Shown: piece after piece, positions 5,839-9,593 of the stretch
How the letters are laid out: each line of letters opens with the position of its first letter
Position numbering within the stretch: the first letter of the stretch is position 1
NCBI GenBank assembly: GCA_028865585.1
Contig: JAGWJU010000031.1
Location: 1 to 9,593 of the forward strand
Source of the DNA: Elusimicrobiota bacterium
GTDB taxonomy: Bacteria > Elusimicrobiota > Elusimicrobia > UBA1565 > UBA9628
DNA length: 9,593 nt
Direction: 5' to 3'
Notes under the pieces: generated by a model
Databases searched by the model: none
What the model saw: the letters and a program-made list of their open reading frames with translations, nothing else
Told to the model about the DNA's origin: nothing
Program-made: the position numbers and the translations under genes

Positions 5839-6062
5839 AGGAGCTCGTCGAGTTCATCGCCAAGCGCCTGGCGGATCACCCGGACCAGGTCGTGGTGAGC
5901 GAGACCGAGGCCGACGGCGTGCTGACGGTCCACTTGAAGGCGGCCGACGACGACAAGGGCCGCATGATCGGCAAGGAAGGCAAGGTCATCAAGGCCATCC
6001 GCGCCTTGGCGCACGTCGCGGCGGCCAAGTCCGGCCGGAAAGTGCGCGTCGACGTCGACTAG
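5835..6062 (+). CDS. khpA: KH-domain RNA-binding protein KhpA (YlqC)
   Basis: The protein has 75 residues and is a single KH domain. The RNA-gripping loop is GKEG at 46-49 within 'KGRMIGKEGKVIKAIRAL', where relatives commonly read 'G.vIGk.G.ti.aiR'. The N-terminus 'MKELVEFIAKRLADHPDQV' and the C-terminus 'KVRVDVD' are typical. KhpA binds RNA, often as a dimer with KhpB, and affects cell shape or division and small-RNA function in Gram-positive bacteria. The start overlaps the rpsP stop by four bases (ATGA), the arrangement seen across many phyla. In most genomes rimM follows; here a gap of 36 bases and trmD follow. Confidence 0.93.
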   Translation: MKELVEFIAKRLADHPDQVVVSETEADGVLTVHLKAADDDKGRMIGKEGKVIKAIRALAHVAAAKSGRKVRVDVD

Positions 6063-6064
6063 CC

Positions 6065-6090
6065 GGCCGCCCGGACTTCGGGCGTCGGCC
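6065..6090 (+). other. Hairpin in the khpA-trmD gap
   Basis: GGCCG (6065-6069) can pair with CGGCC (6086-6090) and CCCG (6070-6073) with CGGG (6079-6082), leaving a five-base loop and a three-base bulge. An alternative six-pair stem CGCCCG/CGGGCG (6068-6073 with 6079-6084) uses the same loop. It fills most of the 36-base gap and ends eight bases before the trmD ATG. No T run follows, so it is not an ordinary terminator. It could affect trmD translation or RNA processing, or reflect only high GC content. Confidence 0.4.
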
Positions 6091-6098
6091 TCGCGCTG

Positions 6099-6791
6099 AT
6101 GAAAATAGACGTCGTCACCCTGTTCGGCCCGGCCCTGGATCCGCTCCTGAGCATCGGCGCGGTGGGCCGCGCCCGCGCGCGCGGCCTCGTGGAGCTGGGC
6201 TTCGTCAACCCGCGTGATTTCTCGCGGGACAAGCACCGCAAGGTCGACGACAGGCCCTACGGCGGAGGCGCGGGCATGATCCTTATGGCCGAGCCCTTGG
6301 CCGCGGCCGTCAAAAGCGTGCGCAAGAAGTCGAGCCGCGTCGTTTTCCTTTCCCCCCAAGGGCGCAGATTCGCGCAGGCGGACGCCCGGCGCCTGGCCAA
6401 GCTCAAACACCTCATCCTCGTGTGCGGGCGCTACGAAGGCGTCGATGAGCGGGCGGCGGCCTTGTTCGACGAAGAAATTTCCATCGGGGACTACGTCTTG
6501 AGCGGCGGCGAGCCCGCGGCCGCGGCCGTGGCGGACGCGGTCCTGCGCCTGGTCCCGGGCGTTTTGGAGAAGGCGGAGGCGGCCGAGCGCGAGTCGTTCG
6601 CGGAGGACGGCGCCCTGGATTACCCCCAATACACCCGCCCGCGCGTCTGGCGCGGCAAAAAGGTCCCCGCGGCGCTTTTGTCCGGGAACCACGAGGAGAT
6701 CGCCTTGTGGCGCCGCAAGGCGGCCCGGGCCGCAACGCGAAAAAAGCGCCCCGATCTGCTTAAAGCGCGAGACAACGCGCTCCGGGTGTGA
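6099..6791 (+). CDS. trmD: tRNA (guanine-N1)-methyltransferase TrmD
   Basis: The protein has 230 residues, a little shorter than the E. coli enzyme (255). It carries the trefoil-knot SPOUT motifs 'DDRPYGGGAGMIL' (50-62), 'LSPQG' (84-88), 'CGRYEGVDER' (109-118), 'EISIGDYVLSGGEPAA' (126-141) and 'DYPQYTRP' (174-181), plus 'VPAALLSGNHEEIALWR' (189-205). It methylates N1 of G37 in tRNAs reading CUN, CCN and CGG, preventing +1 frameshifts, with S-adenosylmethionine as donor. Arg150 aligns with the catalytic Arg154 of E. coli. The position of the catalytic Asp169 is Glu166 here (E-S-F for D-S-F). No Shine-Dalgarno sequence is seen. Its stop codon overlaps the extended -10 of the rplS promoter. Confidence 0.96.
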   Translation: MKIDVVTLFGPALDPLLSIGAVGRARARGLVELGFVNPRDFSRDKHRKVDDRPYGGGAGMILMAEPLAAAVKSVRKKSSRVVFLSPQGRRFAQADARRLAKLKHLILVCGRYEGVDERAAALFDEEISIGDYVLSGGEPAAAAVADAVLRLVPGVLEKAEAAERESFAEDGALDYPQYTRPRVWRGKKVPAALLSGNHEEIALWRRKAARAATRKKRPDLLKARDNALRV

Positions 6792-6797
6792 TATAAT
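6769..6797 (+). promoter_or_regulatory. Promoter for rplS overlapping the end of trmD
   Basis: GAGACA (6769-6774), a 17-base spacer and a perfect TATAAT (6792-6797) with TG at the extended position (6789-6790) form the best promoter in the window. The TG is part of the trmD stop codon. The predicted transcript start is near 6804, giving a leader of about 23 bases that contains the ribosome binding site GAGGAG (6815-6820). It would give rplS, rnhB and yraN expression separate from trmD. Confidence 0.7.
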
Positions 6798-6826
6798 CAT
6801 GAGGCTTTGGATTCGAGGAGAACGTC

Positions 6827-7261
6827 ATGGCGGCACAAGCTAAAAAATCATCGTTTGATTTCCGTCCGGGAGACACGGTCAAGGTCCACCTCAAAGTCGT
6901 CGAGGACGAGGGCCAGGAGCGCGTCCAGATTTTCGAGGGCGTCGTCATCCGCCGCAGCGGCCGCGGGACCTCGGGAAATTTCACGGTCCGCAAGCTGTCC
7001 TTCGGCGTCGGCGTGGAGCGGATGTTTCCCGCCAACTCCCCCTTCATCGAGCGCGTCGAAGTGGTCCGCGGCGGCAAGGCGCGCAAGGGCCGCCTCTACT
7101 ACCTGCGCGGCTTGACCGGCAAGTCGGCCCGCCTGGAAGACCAGGAGCGGCCGAACAAGGGATCGTCCTTCGCGTCCGGCGACGGCTCCGCTCCCGCCCC
7201 CTCGGAAGCGGCGTCAGGCCCGGCCCTGGAAGCGGCCGCAGCCGCTTCTTCCCCCCAATAG
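6827..7261 (+). CDS. rplS: 50S ribosomal protein L19 with Ala/Ser-rich C-terminal extension
   Basis: The protein has 144 residues. Residues 10-105 are a normal bL19 core, with 'FRPGDTVKVHLKVVEDEGQERVQIFEGVVI', 'RKLSFGVGVERMFP', 'SPFIERVEVVRGGKARKGRLYYLR' and 'GLTGKSARL'. The core packs between the 30S and 50S subunits. Residues 106-144 are extra: a polar, then Ala/Ser/Pro-rich tail without charge clusters, absent from the 115-residue E. coli protein and likely disordered. The ATG has a good ribosome binding site six bases away. The gene has its own promoter inside the end of trmD, which fits the high demand for ribosomal protein compared with TrmD. It is followed by rnhB with no clear gap. 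Confidence 0.96.
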   Translation: MAAQAKKSSFDFRPGDTVKVHLKVVEDEGQERVQIFEGVVIRRSGRGTSGNFTVRKLSFGVGVERMFPANSPFIERVEVVRGGKARKGRLYYLRGLTGKSARLEDQERPNKGSSFASGDGSAPAPSEAASGPALEAAAAASSPQ

Positions 7262-7335
7262 CGAACCTAACGGCGCCGCTGCGCCGGTTCGACGCGGCTT
7301 TTAGGCGCGAGAAAGGCGCGGCGAGTCTTCTCGGC

Positions 7336-7887
7336 GTGGACGAAGCCGGCCGCGGCCCCTTGGCGGGCCCCGTGGTCGTGGCCGCGGTTCTCCTTCCCGA
7401 CGGCGATCTCCCGGAGCTTTCGCGGGCGGACGATTCCAAGAAACTCTCCGCCCGGGAGCGCGAAAGGCTGTTCCCCCTCATCCGCGCCAAGGCGCTGGCC
7501 GTGTCCGTGGCCTGGGCGCACCCCGCGGCCATTGATAGGGACAACATCCTGCGCGCGACCTTGGGCGCCATGAAGCGCGCCGTTTCGCGCGTGCGCCAAG
7601 ACGCCCTGGTGCTGGTCGACGGCAACCGGGCCATCCCAGGCCTGGGGCGACCCCAGGTTCCCCTGGTCGACGCGGACGCCAAGTCCTTGAGCGTCGCCTG
7701 CGCCTCCATCGTCGCCAAGGTCGTGCGCGATCGGTGGATGGAGTCGATGGATCGGCGCTATCCTTCCTACGGCTTTTCGCGCCACAAGGGCTACGGCACG
7801 GCCTTTCATCTGGAGCGGCTGCGCGCGCTGGGGCCGTCCCCCATCCACCGCCGGAGCTTCGCGCCGGTGGCCCGCGCCCGTCCATGA
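7336..7887 (+). CDS. rnhB: Ribonuclease HII (true start probably further upstream)
   Basis: The visible 183 residues carry the RNase HII motifs: 'DEAGRGPLAGPVV' at the very beginning, 'ADDSKKLSARER', 'LVDGN', 'AKSLSVACASIVAKVVRDRWM' and 'YGFSRHKGYGTAFHLERLRALGPSPIHRRSF'. The enzyme cuts the RNA strand at ribonucleotides in DNA and at RNA-DNA hybrids. The start is a problem. GTG 7336 is the only canonical start after rplS, but it codes for the Val inside the conserved G-V-D-E-A-G strand. The frame is open further upstream and reads LRRFDAAFRREKGAASLLG just before it, which looks like the normal RNase HII N-terminus. A CTG at 7279 or an ATA overlapping the rplS stop are possible true starts. 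The stop overlaps the yraN ATG (ATGA). Confidence 0.93.
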   Translation: MDEAGRGPLAGPVVVAAVLLPDGDLPELSRADDSKKLSARERERLFPLIRAKALAVSVAWAHPAAIDRDNILRATLGAMKRAVSRVRQDALVLVDGNRAIPGLGRPQVPLVDADAKSLSVACASIVAKVVRDRWMESMDRRYPSYGFSRHKGYGTAFHLERLRALGPSPIHRRSFAPVARARP

Positions 7888-8237
7888 ACCGCAAGGACAT
7901 CGGCGACCAAGCCGAAGCGGCCGCGGCGCGGCTTCTGGAGGGCAAGGGCCTGCGGATTGTGGAGAAAAATTTCCGCTGCAAAACGGGTGAAATCGACTTG
8001 ATCGCCGAGGACGGCGAAGCCCTGGTCTTCGTCGAGGTCCGCTCGCGCGCGAGTTCCGGCTTCGGAGCGGCCGCGGAAACCATCGGCCCCGCCAAGCGGC
8101 GCAAAATCGTCAAAACCGCGCAGTTCTACCTTCAGTCGCGGGGCCTTGGCGAGCGCGCCGCGCGCTTCGACGTGGTGGCCTTCGACGGCGGCCGAGCCGA
8201 GCACATTCCGGGCGCTTTCTCCGCCGACGGCTTTTAG
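7884..8237 (+). CDS. yraN: YraN/UPF0102 family nuclease-like protein
   Basis: The protein has 117 residues, the family length. The N-terminus 'IGDQAEAAAARLLEGKGLRIVEKNF' and the motifs 'KTGEIDLIAEDG' (33-44) and 'LVFVEVRSRASSGFG' (47-61) define UPF0102. The Asp in GEIDLI and the Glu in VEVR match the restriction-endonuclease-like core (D...ExK, with Arg in place of Lys as is usual here). 'AKRRKI' is also conserved. The function is not settled; it is thought to be a Holliday-junction-type or structure-specific nuclease-like protein. It regularly follows rnhB. The ATG overlaps the rnhB stop by four bases and has no Shine-Dalgarno sequence, so it is probably made by coupled translation. It is the last gene of the rightward train. 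Confidence 0.93.
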   Translation: MNRKDIGDQAEAAAARLLEGKGLRIVEKNFRCKTGEIDLIAEDGEALVFVEVRSRASSGFGAAAETIGPAKRRKIVKTAQFYLQSRGLGERAARFDVVAFDGGRAEHIPGAFSADGF

Positions 8238-8257
8238 CCGCCGCTTCGGCCGCGTCT

Positions 8258-8467
8258 GCGGTTTGACTCTTCGCTCGCCCCGTCAAGGGTATTCACGGGC
8301 TCATCTCGCTCAGAGTTCAAACCGCCGACGTTCCGAAAAAAAATCCAGGCCAGACCCCGTGGGGAAGGGAGGCTCCGGCCGAAGGCCGGAGGGAAACCCG
8401 GGATGGGTTTCCCTGGGTTCGGGGGCGGACGGATTTTTTCGGAACGGCGAGCGAAGAGTCAAGCCGC
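8258..8467. repeat. Nested inverted-repeat element between convergent genes (MITE-like or structured RNA)
   Basis: The outer arms 8258-8279 and 8446-8467 are 22-base inverted repeats with one mismatch, which would be a G-U pair in RNA. Inner arms 8330-8346 and 8431-8445 also pair (GTTCCG and an A run against a T run and CGGAAC), offset by two bases in the A run. Inside lie two perfect hairpins at 8373-8391 and 8391-8413 and a small one at 8355-8364. The left arm 8258-8270 can pair instead with 8312-8325, where AGAGTTCAAACCGC is a near copy of the right arm's end (8456-8467). The element sits between the ends of yraN and the leftward membrane protein. No coding frame here resembles a protein. 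It could be a small mobile element, a bidirectional terminator or an RNA. Confidence 0.75.
8373..8439. terminator. Tandem GC hairpins flanked by A and T runs, likely bidirectional terminator
   Basis: Stem CTCCGGCC/GGCCGGAG (8373-8391, loop GAA) is joined directly to stem GGGAAACCC/GGGTTTCCC (8391-8413, five-base loop). A run of six T follows at 8434-8439 and a run of eight A precedes at 8336-8343, so both transcript directions meet a hairpin region followed by U. The distance from stem to U run is longer than in a textbook terminator unless the inner arms also pair. Its position between two convergent genes supports the role. Confidence 0.45.
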
Positions 8468-8476
8468 CGTCGTGGT

Positions 8477-9593
8477 CTAGCGGGATCCGGTTTTCTTGAG
8501 GCGCCAGACTTCGATGAGGGCCACGCCGTCGCTGGAAAAGCTCCGCTCAAGCGCGGCGTCGCGCGCGAGATATTTCCGCAGGGGCGAGTCCGGGCCGATG
8601 GCCGGAGCGTCGGCCAGGGCCAGAGTCCCCCCCGTTTTTTTCATGGTTTGGACCAGACCGTCGATGACGCCGTCGTTATACATGAAGGACTGCGCGGGAA
8701 TGCCCGCTTTCGCGCACGCCGAGGCGCTGCTGCCGTGGAGGTAGAGCGGCTCTTCGGGCGGGCGCGCGCGGAATGAGGCGTCCATCTGCGCCGCGGCTTG
8801 GTTCAAGTTCGGGCTAAACAGCGGATGGGCGTACTCCAGCGAGTAGAACAGCCCGTAGGCCAGGCCGAGCGCGGCCAGATGAAGGCGCGCGGCGGGAAAC
8901 TTTCGCGAGAGCGCCCAGAAAACGCCCAGGCCGGCGAAAGAGGCGACGAGCGCCGCGGGGCGGAAATAAATCCCCAAGGACGGGCCGTAGAACATCCGGA
9001 TCGGGAAGAAATCAAGCCAGAAATTGCGCGCGTAGCGCATGGGATGCACGGCGAAGACCGCGTGCGGCCCGGCGGCGGTCAAGAGCGCGAGCGCGGCCCA
9101 GTACGCCGCGGTCCACGCCAGAAGCGGACGCCAGCGCAGGCCGCCGTCGCCCCAGGACAGAAGTTCGCCCGCCGTCAGGACGCAGAAAAGAGGCAGGATG
9201 GGCGACCAGTAGTCCATGGTGCGATCCGGGTTGATGAGGACGAAGAGAAAAGCCATGTAGCAGAGGCAGGCGCTCAAGAGAAGCCCGCGGCGCGCGCTCT
9301 CTTGGCGCCGCAAGAGTGCTTGAAGGAGCCCCCACAAGAGCAGAGGTCCCACGAAGATGACGGCTTTGGCCCAGCTCGACGCGAAGAGCCAGGGCTGGGA
9401 GAAGAGGTGCGTGATGACGGGCGCGGCGTGAAAAAGGCCCAGCTTGTGGGTCGAGCTGCGGTAATGCGCCGGCATGAAAATCGGATAGAGCGAGAAAACG
9501 GCGGCGCCGCACAAGCCGATGGCGGAGAAATCGCGCGCGGTTCTTTTGAAGCCCGCGCACAGCAGGGCGTAGAGCCCGACGCCGGAGGCCAAG
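8477..9593 (-). CDS. Multi-pass membrane protein, probable GT39-like glycosyltransferase, N-terminus outside window
   Basis: About 371 residues of the C-terminal part are visible; the frame is still open at the right edge. Roughly seven or eight hydrophobic helices are spread over the first 260 residues, for example near 22-41, 76-92, 103-120, 127-145, 155-172 and 237-250. A phrase 'LINPDRTMDYWSPILPLFCVLTAGELL' between helices recalls the membrane part of lipid-linked-sugar glycosyltransferases of the ArnT/PMT type. Residues 265-371 form a soluble tail with 'EPLYLHGSSASACAKAGI' and 'LALADAPAIGPDSPLRKYL', as in the C-terminal periplasmic domain of such proteins. Their catalytic acidic residues lie in the first loop, outside this window, so the family call is a guess from architecture. 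The stop is 239 bases from the end of yraN, in convergent orientation. Confidence 0.6.
   Translation of the reverse strand, partial: LASGVGLYALLCAGFKRTARDFSAIGLCGAAVFSLYPIFMPAHYRSSTHKLGLFHAAPVITHLFSQPWLFASSWAKAVIFVGPLLLWGLLQALLRRQESARRGLLLSACLCYMAFLFVLINPDRTMDYWSPILPLFCVLTAGELLSWGDGGLRWRPLLAWTAAYWAALALLTAAGPHAVFAVHPMRYARNFWLDFFPIRMFYGPSLGIYFRPAALVASFAGLGVFWALSRKFPAARLHLAALGLAYGLFYSLEYAHPLFSPNLNQAAAQMDASFRARPPEEPLYLHGSSASACAKAGIPAQSFMYNDGVIDGLVQTMKKTGGTLALADAPAIGPDSPLRKYLARDAALERSFSSDGVALIEVWRLKKTGSR

Noticed and set aside
5700..6800. Long leftward open frame (366 codons) opposite rpsP, khpA and trmD
   Set aside because: Antisense shadow of three conserved genes; low-complexity His/Ala/Gly/Arg content and no recognisable domain.
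8258..8467. CRISPR array or integron attC site at the repeat element
   Set aside because: There are no regularly spaced direct repeats with spacers. The core bases and integrase gene expected for attC are not seen, and the arms are longer than in attC sites.
8146..8499. Small rightward frame running through the inverted-repeat element
   Set aside because: It begins inside yraN in another frame and crosses hairpins; no protein-like pattern and no ribosome binding site.
1..9593. tRNA, rRNA, insertion sequence or prophage genes
   Set aside because: No cloverleaf-like stretch, rRNA motif, transposase or phage-like protein was recognised on either strand, and no CRISPR-like array is present.

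Overview
The window is a GC-rich chromosomal segment carrying bacterial housekeeping genes. Gene content (formylated initiator tRNA pathway, L,D-transpeptidases, a kinase-less PASTA protein, an orphan PTS IIA protein) shows a bacterium with peptidoglycan. My best guess is an Elusimicrobiota-like or other deep diderm lineage, but this is inferred from style and gene order and was not tested by any search.

Layout. Positions 1-1834 are read leftward: two tandem membrane-anchored L,D-transpeptidase-type proteins (1834-1076, then 1073-225), followed by the N-terminus of a probable uroporphyrinogen-III synthase (180-1, cut by the window edge). A divergent promoter region (1835-1935) separates these from a long rightward gene train: PTS IIA, def, fmt, a kinase-less PASTA membrane protein, rpe, rpsP, khpA, trmD, rplS, rnhB and yraN (1936-8237). 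Spacing is tight, with several overlaps (TGATG or ATGA). Positions 8238-8476 lie between convergent genes and hold a strongly structured inverted-repeat element of about 210 bp. The rest (9593-8477) is the C-terminal part of a leftward multi-pass membrane protein, probably a GT39-like glycosyltransferase.

How the genes work together. Def and Fmt handle N-formyl-methionine at the start and end of initiation. RpsP, KhpA, TrmD and RplS form the classic ribosome/tRNA maturation cluster, here without rimM between khpA and trmD. RnhB and YraN are its usual downstream neighbours. The PASTA protein sits between fmt and rpe, the slot in which Bacillus-type genomes carry the PASTA kinase PrkC, and it keeps three PASTA repeats and an Ig-like tail but has no kinase domain.

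The most interesting items are the nested inverted-repeat element at 8258-8467, which has two mutually exclusive pairings for its left arm; the divergent promoter pair that appears to fire leaderless GTG-start mRNAs in both directions; the diverged second L,D-transpeptidase with a basic tail; the PASTA protein in the PrkC slot; apparent substitutions at key residues in Rpe (His to Ser) and TrmD (Asp to Glu); and an rnhB gene with no canonical start upstream of its catalytic motif.
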